From Anthoceros angustus (Eukaryota; Streptophyta; Anthocerotopsida; Anthocerotales; Anthocerotaceae), in the NCBI GenBank assembly GCA_010909165.1, contig VJWM01000068.1:310001-374000 (forward strand): 64,000 nucleotides of DNA, given 5' to 3'. Both the position numbers and the translations under genes were made by a program. Positions 19,401 to 29,705 of this stretch are shown here, piece by piece; the stretch's first letter is position 1, and each line of letters starts with the position of its first letter. The notes under the pieces are model-generated. The model saw nothing but the letters and a program-made list of their open reading frames with translations, was not told the origin of the DNA and did no database searches.

Positions 19401-22207
19401 CAGCTGCGGCATAGCTGCCCTGTAGACCCCCCACAATCTGCTCGATCACTGCCCTGACTTGTGCAGCTCTGTTCAGTCGAGCCTGCAAGTACCCAAGAAT
19501 TCACACACATTAATCCTGCAACATAAACTATTAAATGAAGCAGATCCTGTTCAATGTGCTGCGAATTTCACTGCACCTGCACGATCGAGAATACAGCAGT
19601 AAGCAACTGCACAAAGTTCTCGGCTGATAATCCCTTAAGTTTGTGGGCACCACCCACTGCTACACAATCGGAAAACCAGAATTGTATGTGAGCATTAGAG
19701 CCTAGCCACATTACTTGCTATTCCGACCTAACAACAAGGTTAAGGCAACCTCACCCTCTGAATCAGTCTTGTCAGCAGGAGGCACATTACTTTCGGGAGC
19801 AGCACGAGTAAACAGAACAGGAAGCAGTTCTGTCACAACAGACTTGATTGCCGCCTTGATATCGGTAATCAGGGTGTCTCGGTAGATTCTGAGGACTGCA
19901 GGCAATTTTGACTGTCTCACAAACAACCCTCTATTAGCAGAGGGTAAATGTCATTTGCAACTTCAAAAAGTCAGACCATACTGTTAAAAGCTTGGAAGAG
20001 TGGAGGTAAGGTCAACATTTTTAAGAGGGAAAAAAAAATCTGATCATGTCACCTCCCTTAAGCCTGCCTAGAAACTCCACAGAAAGTGAAAACCCTCTGC
20101 CAAAAATAGCACTCGAAATAACTTACGGTTCTCAGTAATCCAATAACGAGAGGCAAGAGCTGCTCCCGTAGTCCAGCTTCTTCCTCCTCGTCCATTTTAG
20201 CCTGCTCATGTTGATCATGTCAGACTCTAAATTACCAGCATCCTAAGCCTGTAAATACATCAAGGGTGAGAACTGCTATTTCCTTGCTGCCAGAACCACC
20301 ACATAATCTTACTTTCCGGGTATAATGCCATCATGGATAGGCAGGGCTTGGAGGCAGTGTGCAAGTCAGCATCTGCATCCTATGCTGACGTACAAAATCA
20401 TGGAATACAAGGAAAGGTCCAAAAGTTACCTCAAACAGCACGAGTTCCTTAACAGACGAAAATTGTCGCTTCTTCCTAATATTGTGACTTGCTAATAATG
20501 CTGATGGCAATGTATCTGACGTATGGTGAATGGCTGTCCGGACAAAGTCAGCTGCCAGCATACTGCACGGAAAGATGTCAGGATAGTGCAAAGGGTGCCA
20601 ATTGCAAGAGCACAAGATCCAAAATCTAGACTTACTTGTTCACATCGTCCATGGCAGAGGTCAGCTGTTCACCAAGATGTCTGAAGCAGTGCAGCCCAAC
20701 AAGCTCATCACCTTCCTACAACATGGTTCCAAAGTTCGACTGATGTACGTGGAGAACCGTCACAACAACTAGAGTACATTACTACACTACTCCCAGAAGC
20801 AGGCATAGAAATGAAGGAGCCAAAAAAGAGCACCATGAGACCTTCCGTCTCTAACCTTACTACAGGGCCAACGCCACACTGACAGAAATAATACAGAATT
20901 TATGGAAGGATGTATCTTACCAGCAACTGCTGTAAGTTGTCAACGACATCAAGAGCACCCCCACAGTCTCCGGCCACCACAAGCTGGCAACATGTGCACC
21001 CAAGTTAGCAACCAAACGACTAAGCCAGATCTATACTATGAACTCCCACAGATGCCAAACCGAAGTAGCAGCGTCCCAATCCTAGCCAATAACGCTGGAT
21101 CAGTGGATTGGATGCAGAAAGTACAAAGCAAAATCCCTGCTATCGGCCCGCACACATTCTCAAATCGAGGAAACAGCGGGGGCTAATCCTAGCCAATAAC
21201 GCTGAATCATCGGATTGGATGCAGAGGAAAGATCTCAAACTTACGAGTCGGAGAGCTGAGATCGCCTGACTGACATATCCTATAAGCTTCAACTTCTGAT
21301 GAAGCGCCAGCAAGTTGTTGCGACGACTGCTTAACATGTGAATACGCCTTGCACAATCAACAACATCCCCATCCAGGAGCTGCACCGTAGCCTGGAGCGC
21401 TCGAATCTGTTCACAAGTCTGTACAATTGTGGTGTTCAAGCCCTCCAGCTGCCCTTGGGCGTCAAAAAATGAATCTGATCGTGCTGCTATCTCCCGAACC
21501 AAATGTACCTCCACCAGGTCTAAGTACGATGTCAATTTCTCCTGCAGCATCATATTCTGAGGTATAGTGGAGAAAGGGCATGCTGCTTGGAAGGTTGATC
21601 CATTTTCAAGGGCGAAATCCTCATCAAAATACAAGGCCGGAATCTCACGAAGACAAGCTGTGAGCCCCTCACCCTGCTGTCGTCCATCAATTTCCACAGC
21701 CCCTTCTCTACTCGCAGCTGACACCTGATCGACAAGCTCCCGATTTAAATGTTCTCGCACATCCACAAATCGACCATACGATTCCGAGATCGAGTCCAAA
21801 TAAGGCTGCAAATCAGCCCTGGATATGTCCGGCAGAGTTCCTGGAGCTAAGGGAGGAGGAGCTGAATCGAGGAGAGGATCCGCAGTGGTGGGAAAAAACC
21901 AGGACCCCCAGGAGCCATCAGAGCTGTAGATCCCTGCTTTACCGAGCTTCGGGTTGTTCAGCACAGATGCCAAACTCTGAGTGGCGCTGTATGCACTGGG
22001 ATCAAACTCTGCGATCTGCTTCTCCTCACTAAAAGACAACGCTGTTCTGCTCTGATGTGAGGAACTTCGTTTGGCCTCCCCTCCACCGGACCCTTTGTCA
22101 GTACCCCGTCTAGAGAAGCCCTCGCTGAGCTGCCGGCGAGAATAATCAGGCGCCTTTCTAACCAACCCGTCAGTGGATGGCCTGCCAGCAGAGGATTGAG
22201 GATCCAT
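16404..22207 (-). CDS. VPS54: VPS54, subunit of the GARP vesicle-tethering complex
   Basis: GARP (VPS51-54) tethers endosome-derived vesicles at the trans-Golgi network. Eighteen exons join in phase to 1,092 codons including the stop: 22207-21245, 20983-20921, 20715-20636, 20562-20430, 20201-20127, 19911-19755, 19659-19577, 19482-19226, 19106-18935, 18833-18750, 18622-18180, 18054-17901, 17812-17731, 17623-17544, 17250-17089, 16956-16889, 16723-16643, 16542-16404. Landmarks shared with plant VPS54 include SISESYGRF, ALYFDEDFALE, ACPFSTIPQN, LRENTEAVCAAC, LLGVRGAIHPKL, NSRTCQLVLGAGAMQ, SITAKHLAL and VHRDEIHSKLVQIM. The N-terminal coiled-coil VPS54_N region is in exon 1 and the C-terminal VPS54-like domain in exons 12-18. 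Length is close to the Arabidopsis protein. Start is the Met of MDPQSS; splice sites are canonical GT-AG, with a weak GTTGTG donor after exon 12. Confidence 0.93.
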
Positions 22208-23487
22208 TCGCTCGCCCTCTTTGACCCTCAGGATCTGAAGGCTCGCATCCTCAGTGTCTCAGACCCTCATTCGTAGGAAGAATTCTGGTGCGAGAAGGAC
22301 AAGATGCAAAATTGTGTGGAACAAGGACCTGGGAAGTCGGTAATTTGAGCTGTCCTTCGTGAAATACTCGGCATGGAATGTAGTAATCAGCCACCTCCCA
22401 GCATTTGAGGCCGGAACCGAACCCCGACTTGATCAGATATCAGATCGTCAAGCCCGAACCCTAATCCTAGAGACGATCTGCAGACCTCGCCTTCAAAGTC
22501 GATCCAGTCGTCCCACCTCAGTTCTTCCTTCAAGACTCGTATTTCCCACGGCGCAGTCGGGGGGGGGAGAGCGGGGGGGAGGGGGGTTACCCTATTTTCA
22601 ACTCTCTTATGGAACAAGAGTTTCATTTGTGGGGCTTTCGTTTTTTATGGAACAGCTTTTCAGCTTCCTACAGTTACTACAGACTCGTAGCCACCGGCAG
22701 AGCTTTGATTTGAAGGGCTTTTTTTGTCTAGTCCGGCGGGTTTCATTTGAAGCGGAGACGAGGGTACGGCGAGGCGACGGGGCTGCGGCCATGGTGCAGA
22801 GTCGCTGGAGCGGGCATCAGGGAGATATTCTCCTTCCGTTTTGCCCTCCCCTTCGGTTTGCCTTTAGCCAGGAAACGTGGAAACGTCGCTGCATACGCAA
22901 CCCTCCGGCTATGGGGTTTGCAGCATGCCCCTGCTGTCTGTGAATGCGACTACCATAAATTTTGCTCTTGCATATTGCCCAGGCGAAGCGTTGTGCTGCC
23001 GGAAGCCCAGGCAGTTGAGTTTGTTCCACCTGCCTGGGGAACATGTATGGCCAATGTGGTGAAGTGAAGATGCACGCCGGGTTTTTCACATTATGGACGC
23101 AGCAATGTGATAACATGAAATGCCCTGGATGGACGGATGGATCACAAGGGCCTCACTGTATCTGACCCATCTTACTTTTGGTTGCAAGTGCCTTACTTGA
23201 AGCGGCTTTCGCCTGGAGCTTTTCATTCCATGCCATGGTTCTTCACAATTCTCTGCAGTGATGATCCGTAAACCTCAGAGCAACCAATCTCAGAGTTTGA
23301 AGCTTTCCAATCTCGGCCTGGATTGGGAGCCCGACAGAGACATGTTCAATCAGTTCATGTTACTAGGGCCCGCCGGGCAGTTCTAACTTCTCTGGCGGAG
23401 ACGGATCCTACTATTTCTCGGGCACTGTTTTACACTGCTTAGAAGGATCTGCCTATCTAGGACTGGACGCCCTGCCTCTGCTGACTT
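22208..23487. other. VPS54 upstream region, no second gene
   Basis: Contains the presumed VPS54 promoter and 5' UTR, with a G-rich run at about 22558-22588. The open frames here have no family resemblance. Confidence 0.5.
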
Positions 23488-23533
23488 GGGCAGGCCAGAG
23501 GTGCTCTTAAGCTAGAGCACCTCTGGCCTGCCC
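23488..23533. repeat. Perfect 19-bp hairpin
   Basis: Positions 23488-23506 and 23515-23533 are exact reverse complements around an 8-bp loop (TTAAGCTA). No T-run follows and it lies in a eukaryotic PPR relic, so a bacterial-type terminator is not implied. Confidence 0.9.
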
Positions 23534-23690
23534 TTAAGTCGTTTATATTTCTGGCTGAGAAGTGCACCCTGATGTGTCACAAATGTAGCATTCCTCGTGA
23601 GGGGCTTCTTTGAAACTGCCTACTAAACATGCATGCAAAATGTGGCAAACTGAAAGACGCACGCTAGGGTTGGGAGAACTTGGCCAAATG
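23534..23690 (+). pseudogene. PPR motif relic
   Basis: The plus strand reads RGLL-stop-NCLLNMHAKCGKLKDAR-stop-GWENLAK, an S-type PPR motif (LVDMYAKCGxLEDARxVF) with stops. It is isolated, with no second complete motif, so it is a relic of a PPR gene related to those at the start of the window. The perfect hairpin lies immediately upstream. Confidence 0.65.
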
Positions 23691-24267
23691 ACACGGACAC
23701 GAGCCGCCCGATGGTAATAATAAAATTAATACAGAGAGAAATTTAAACCTATTCACCATGATGCCAATCAATGAACACAGACCCTAGACCGACATGACCA
23801 ACATGGCCAGAGAGACAGCAGTGAGAGTGCAGCGACGCGGACGTTGTAGAGAGGAATATACCGGGCAATACCAGAAGCTGCGGTCGGTATCTGCCCCGGT
23901 GTGTGAGAAAATAACCTCCCTCACAGGCGAACGGAGAGCTCGGGGTTGAAGAATCGGTGACGGATCCAGGGTTTGATGAGTCTTGGTTAGGTAGCTGTGT
24001 GCCGCAATTTTCCATAACCATGCTAGGGAAGTCCTGGATCTGCGGAAAGGAACGCTAAGCTGAGCTTGTGGACCTTGTACCTTGCCAGAACAGGTATGTC
24101 CTCGTTCTCACCTAACCGGTATCCATGCCGGTGGACAATCCCACACAAAAAGCGGCCGGAGTAGAAGGCCAGGGCAGCGCTGCATGTCTGGAACTCGGCG
24201 GACGTTAGACGCGATAGCCAAGCTCTGGAGACAGCCCGGAACCTAGCCTGGCTGGAGGGGGGGGGGG

Positions 24268-25310
24268 CAGCACAAGCAAGATGTTGTCCACGATCTCCTG
24301 CGGCAGGAGGCTCCACAAGGCACTGTCCATCTGAACTGGAAGCTCTAAGCGAAGGTTGAGAGGAGAAATCCTCCTCTTCCAACATGTAAACCCTGAGATA
24401 ACCTCCAGCTTCTCCCGCCATCCCAGTGCCCCCAGCCATCACCTATGAAAGGATAGGAAAACCCATCCACCCAAAAACAAAGGCGGAAAACCCACCATAA
24501 CGTCGTGCTGTGGGATTTTGCCCCACGATCACGCATTTCAAAATTACCAATTCAAGAACTTCGTGGTCGTGGATGTGAAAAGGCCTACTTACCACCGGGT
24601 GTCAAGAAGCTGCATCTCCAAAGACTACCGTCGCTCTATATACCGCATTAGCTAACGCCCGCAGAGCGATGGAAACCCTCCGCCATGTAAGAAAGCAACA
24701 ATACAAGAAAGGGGAGGCTAACCCCATTCCTGTGCTATGATAAGCCTTGACGCAGCCTTGATTTAACCTAGAGAAATCCTTGCCCATGGCCGGAGCACAA
24801 GCAAGATGTTGTCCACGATCGCGGTGAGGCTCCACAAGGCACACCATCCGAATCGAAGCTCTAAGCGAAGGTTGAGAGGAGAAATCCTCCTCTTCCAACA
24901 TGTAAACCCTGAGATAACCTCCAGCTTCTCCCGCCATCCCAGTGCCCCCAGCCATCACCTATGAAAGGATAGGAAAACCCATCCACCCAAAAACAAAGGC
25001 GGAAAAACCCAACGAAGGGCATCGTGCCAGGGGGATTTTGCCCCCACGATCACGCATTTCAAAATTACCAATTGCCCGAAGAACTTCGTGGTCAGGGATG
25101 TGAAAAGGCCTACTTACCACCGGTGTCGAAGAAGCTGCATCTCCAAAGACCGCCGTTTCTATATACCGCATTAGCTAACGCCCGCAGCGATGGAAACCTC
25201 CCAAGAAGCAACAATACAAGAAAGGGGAGGCTAACCCCATTCCCCGGCTATGATAAGCCTTGACGCAGCCTTGACGAACCTAGAGAAATCCTTGCCCATG
25301 GCCTGGAGTC
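24268..25310 (-). repeat. Tandem duplication of the retrotransposon 3' region
   Basis: Copies run at about 24268-24794 and 24795-25310. They share long identical stretches, e.g. TCTAAGCGAAGGTTGAGAGG and CACCTATGAAAGGATAGG, and differ mainly in short indel clusters near C/G-rich words (compare 24490-24520 with 25010-25035). Confidence 0.8.
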
Positions 25311-25732
25311 CGAATGGCAAGGGGACGGCATGGCTGGCCCCGCATAGGAGAGTACTTGAGGACCTTAGCCGTCGCGCATCCCTCCGCCGCCCAACCTGGA
25401 GGGTTAAGAATAACATGTTCGTAGACACTCTCCCGGGTGGGATCGGTTGCAACCACATCAGCAACCGAAACCTGATCCTCCCGGGTCAAAAATAGGTCTG
25501 CCCTAAGCGAAACCCAATTGAGCAAGGTGTAAGGGCGCTCCCTAAATGGATGGAACCCGCATTCCCTAGCAATAGAGAACATGATGTCCCAGACGGCGTC
25601 ATGTGTAGCGATATGCTGCCCACCCGCGGGACAGCAAGCCAAGTGTGTCCCAGAGTCATCGAGAGGAGCCCCGCAGCTACAAGTAGAAAGAGAGCAAGCC
25701 AGAGGATGGACCAAGCCAAGGCGAAAATGCAT
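25290..25732 (-). pseudogene. Restriction-like endonuclease domain of non-LTR element
   Basis: Contains CSCGAPLDDSGTHLACC, a Cys/His knuckle of the CxCGxxLDxxGxHxxxC type. It is followed by GGQHIATHDAVWDIM, then a PD-(D/E)XK-like core (LRADLFL, about 12 residues, ADV) and a downstream KVLKY. In R2-like elements this domain nicks the target DNA. The frame shifts towards the C-terminus. Confidence 0.7.
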
Positions 25733-26269
25733 CGCGGTGGAAAAAGTTGTTGGTGAGATGCGGAACGCCTGAATACTAGGTCAAGCTGGCTGTGAACCCG
25801 CCCCCCGAGCAAGAGCGGAGACGTGCATGAGTGGGCCTAGGAATGGAGGAATCCCGGAGGAGGGCCAATTGCGCCTGCCCATACTGTTTCTCCAGGAGGG
25901 ACGCCTCCTCGGAGCCCAACCTCGGAAAGCGAGGAAAAAGACGGCATGGCAGCCCTCGCCTCCGAGGATAAAGAGTCCCTGGCTAATCTTATTGAGGCCT
26001 GCATGGGAAAAATCCCCTCCTCAACGCCCGCGATAAAAGCCTCCAGGATATGTGAATGCCAAATTAAGAAACGGGAGGACAAGATGGGGGCAGAGAGAGC
26101 CCAGCTCCCTAAGAAAGCCGTTAGCGCGGAGGCGTCCGTGTCTAGCAAACCTGTGCCCCCAAAAGTGATGGGAAGGAACGCCTGCCGCTTCGCAAGATCC
26201 CCGGCCGCACACTCGAAGGTGCATGGGCCGATGATGTCGCCTAAAACCTGCATAAGCCGCTTGTCGAAA

Positions 26270-27300
26270 TGCCTTAGGCTAGACAAGAAAGCAGGGAGGG
26301 AGCAACCGTTCGGAGAAGGTACCCTGGCCGGCGCACAAAACAAAAGGAGAGGATCCCAAACACCACTTGCGGGTCTCCCAGTTGAGAAAGGTCGTCGATG
26401 TGTGCCAAATCCTCGCCCAAAGCCGCCCACATAATCCTCGGTGAAGGGAGGCCCAATCGGGACACCAAGAACCCAAGCCCCATGGAGAAGCAATATCCTC
26501 CGTGACACGGAGAAAAAGGCACAACGCTAGAGGGAGACCAAATCTTGCACTTGATGATTTTGACCTTCAAACTGAGGCGGGAGAGCTCTGAAGCGAAAAA
26601 ATCACATGCCACTTTAACCTTGTCTCCCCAGGATATACACACGCTACGGATACAAGCATTCCCACAATCAAGAGGTGAGGAAGACAAAGCCTCGAATACG
26701 CCATGGCAAAGAGAGCACCTCCCAGAGGGCCACCTTGCCTAGTGCTCGTCGTCAAGCTCAACACAGGGACCCCTTCCATTGAGGGGCCATGCTGATAATA
26801 GAGGTTGGAAGGAGACTCATAAAAGGAGCGGACAAAAGGAATAAGGCTGGCCAACTGTCCACCTGTGTTCTTGAGCTCGTCGAAGATGGCCGACCGTGAG
26901 ACAGAGTTGAAGGCATTCTCCACATCGACCTGAAGTGCTAGCAACCCAATCAGGGTGGGTCTCGAGAACCACATCCACCCCAAAAGCCACAGACTCGCAG
27001 GCCCCCGGCGTAGCAATCCCAAACGGATGAGGACTAAGATGGGCCTATAATCGCCCCTGCCGGATGGCAATACTACGCCAATAAGTCAGGAACGCCTTGA
27101 AGGTGATAGACGCACTGGGTGGGCTTCTCCATTGCCGTCAACTTGCTCGCACCCAACACTTGAGAGATTCGAGGAGGAGTCTCCCCCCTCGCCACAGCGA
27201 TAGCGAGAAGAAAACAGCTCGGAAAAATCGCTAGAAGGATCCTTAGGAATAAAATGGTCTCGAAGGTGGTCATGGACCGTTCCAGACATGCCACCTGAAG
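26270..27300 (-). pseudogene. Reverse transcriptase domain of non-LTR element
   Basis: Recognisable pieces are LTAMEKPT, YRPILVLIRLGLL, LQVDVENAFNSVSR (finger/palm with one catalytic Asp) and STRQGGPLGGALFAMA (QGDPLGP-type motif). GDKVKVACDFFASELSRL then appears just where the LDD active-site strand should precede it; the LDD itself is deleted near 26650. Several frameshifts separate the pieces. Confidence 0.75.
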
Positions 27301-27984
27301 AGAAGCGTGGGGCAGTGGTTAAGGCCCGACCGAAGACGGCCCTGTCAAGACAAAAGAGCTCCTCCAGGACAAAGTCCCCAATATCCTGCGAAGTGGAGCT
27401 CCTTTGGCCCGGATGAGGGGCGTGAAGAGCATCAATGGTCTCCTCGGAGGCAGACGCCATGCACGTGAGCCCGAGCCTTTAGTAAGCATACTCCACCCAA
27501 TAGGACGCACCGTTTGAGACGCGCCTTTGCAGGGTCCAGACGAACCTGATCCACCTTTGCAAAATCCAACCAAGACCTCGCTGCGCGCCCGGCCTCTTCC
27601 CGTAAACGCTCCCAATCCTCCGCCCGGAAATGACGAAGACGGGAGGTGACCTCCCGATGCCCGGAAAAACCATCACGGGAGCGACGGAGACACCACCGAG
27701 GGAGAAATAGGAACAAGGCCCAGGCAGCCTCGTCCCCCGGGTCCTGTGCGAGGCGGTCCAAGGGAAGGCGATAGGCAAGGCAGACATCGTCCTAAAGGCG
27801 CAGCGGGAGGCGCCAAAGACTGGGAAGGCCAGACAAAGCCAAGATGATCGATCGCCTCAAGCCACAAGACTCCGGAGAGGGCTCAAGTGGGTTACTTGGG
27901 GCAAGTGGTACAGCAGTGGAAGTAGATGAAGATGCAAATTGCAGCTGAGCCTCCCAAGTCGTCCGATCAAAATCCTTGTGGACC

Positions 27985-28079
27985 CGACCTATGTGGTTCC
28001 TGACCCCACGAGGCTTGAATAATTTCCCACACATGGGACATAGAGTGTCCTTCACATGGACGGGAGAAGGAGGCCCCAT
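27985..28079 (-). pseudogene. C2H2 zinc finger at N-terminus of the non-LTR element
   Basis: MGPPSPVHVKDTLCPMC continues to HIGRVH with Cys-x2-Cys-x11-His-x4-His spacing. In R2-like elements such fingers bind the DNA target. The ATG at 28079 is a plausible start of the single ORF. Confidence 0.65.
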
Positions 28080-28099
28080 GCATCGAAAAAAGAAAAACC

Positions 28100-28640
28100 T
28101 GAATGCGGCTACCCTTCAAGGTTCACCTTCCTCGCTGTCAACAACCATTGCCAATAATCCCACATACCAAAGTGGAGCACTTTGGAATTTGTGAAGCATG
28201 TGCACTTGGTAAAAGCCATTGCAGCCTTTTTCCCAAATATGGTTCAAGGAATACACAGATTGGGCAGAAAAACAGACTGGAGAACACCTTCTCACACTCT
28301 GAAGCGATGGTGGTGGAGAGTATACCTCCACCGAGTTTAACCAATTCTGCCCAAGACATACTGGCCGGAAGCAATGGCCCATGCAGTCTATCTTATTAAT
28401 CGCAGCATTATGCCTGCTCTCCCAAAACAAACTCCTTATGAAGTCTGGATACGCCGCAAGCTTGACCTCTCCAACCTTCGTGCTTTTGGCTCCTTGGTGT
28501 ATGCCCACGTTCCAAGATCTGTCCGAACCAAACTGGACGACAGGGCCACCAAATACCTGTCCAAGCTGAATCCGACAGCGACGACGAACAACACATCGTC
28601 ACCGACGCTCCCAGCCAATTGCAACCAGCACCTGGCGCTC
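28100..28640 (+). mobile_element. Ty1/copia pol fragment
   Basis: Two parts of a Copia polyprotein are joined with the middle missing. The first is a GAG-pre-integrase piece (FGICEACALGKSHCSLFPK). The second is an integrase C-terminal piece (AHAVYLINRSIMPALPKQTP, YEVWIRRKLDLSNLRAFGSL, VYAHVPRSVRTKLDDRATKY). The DDE catalytic core is absent, and the pieces lie in different frames. No LTR was found for it. Confidence 0.8.
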
Positions 28641-29199
28641 CACCTGCAGTGCTGGCCCAGCCAGATCTGGTGTTCGGCATCTTCGACTTTGACACCATTT
28701 CCTCTGCATCGTGCCTTCTACTCCTCGGGCCCCGACAACGCCTCGGCTCAAAGGGGAACACCAAGAAGCCCGGCAAGAATCCACGCCATTGGCAACTCCC
28801 TCGACGATCTCTTCCAAGCTCCAAGTATATAGGCACATCACAAGATGCGCATTCTCAAGGCGCACACAATGATTGGCGAACTGCACAAAACGGCCAACAA
28901 TCGGAGACGCTAGGCTCCGCATAAGATCGGCACCACCAAGGACCTCAAAGCAGCCCCCCTCGACTTCAAACCCGCTCCCACGACTTGAACGAGATAAGCC
29001 ACACTTGGATATACCACAAAGCTACATATACTTGCACGGACAGCAAGGCTATACAGAAAACAAGCAGCGCGGAATGTCATCGAAAACGCAGGTGGCCTGA
29101 CCACGACCAGGAGGGTCAGCCTCCGTCGGGCTCAGCTCCGTCCCAATGAGCCCCTCTGTAGTCCATATTATTGGGTCATATCTCCATGTCATGCCATTC
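28641..29199. other. Unassigned degenerate sequence
   Basis: Short open frames on both strands lack recognisable motifs. It is probably decayed transposon sequence between the Copia scrap and a second non-LTR scrap. Confidence 0.35.
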
Positions 29200-29705
29200 A
29201 TTCATGGATACTCTTGGGACATCGTGAGCTAGGGGCTTTGAGTGCCTTATGGGCGATCTGGCCCTGGCAAGCGTCCATGCTAGTGCAATTCTAGGGGATC
29301 AGTATACTCTCACCGGAGGTTTCTCACCTGGCGTCTTTCTGGACCCTATCTATCCTTGCTTTGGCCTCTTACTTCATCCTCCATGATATGCCCTTTTTGG
29401 AGGATCTCGTTTTTGGTGTGGAGGAGGGAACTTTCCCTCCCCAAATGTCCTTAAGGCACGCCGGGGATATATCTTCGTGTCACTGCCTTCGTGTTACTCT
29501 GGAGCTTTGCATCCTGAGTGGCCTCTCAATCTTGACTTCCACTCCAGCATTTTGCCAAGTTGCCTTCTTAATTGCTTGCAAAGTATTTCCCGAGGTAGGC
29601 GGAGGCAAGCTTGGAAATGTCGGAAAGCATTAGAAGACGGATTCTTGAATGTGTCCTTACAGCATGAAGGGCATATTTCAAGCTACAAAGGTCGTCGGAA
29701 TTGAG
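29200..29705 (+). mobile_element. Second fragment of the RLE non-LTR element
   Basis: The plus-strand reading MASYFILHDMPFLEDLVFGV, followed by EEGTFPPQMSLRHAGD, matches SSRFLIWHSHILEAFIAGV and EEGIFPMQASIRLARD of the element at 26.0 kb. The fragment covers only the region between RT and endonuclease and is in the opposite orientation to the larger copy. Confidence 0.6.

Larger units (their letters stand above)
23750..28080 (-). mobile_element. Dead non-LTR retrotransposon with RLE nuclease
   Basis: Minus-strand domains occur in the order C2H2 zinc finger (about 28050-27985), a spacer region, reverse transcriptase (about 27300-26270), a Cys/His motif plus restriction-like endonuclease (about 25720-25290), then a 3' tail that is tandemly duplicated. 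This single-ORF order is that of early-branching non-LTR elements such as the R2/CRE group; target-primed reverse transcription is the expected mechanism. The frame is broken at many points and the catalytic LDD region of the RT is missing, so it cannot move. No poly(A) end or target duplication was identified. Confidence 0.7.

Noticed and set aside
23488-23533. Rho-independent terminator
   Set aside because: No T-run follows, and the window is eukaryotic nuclear DNA.
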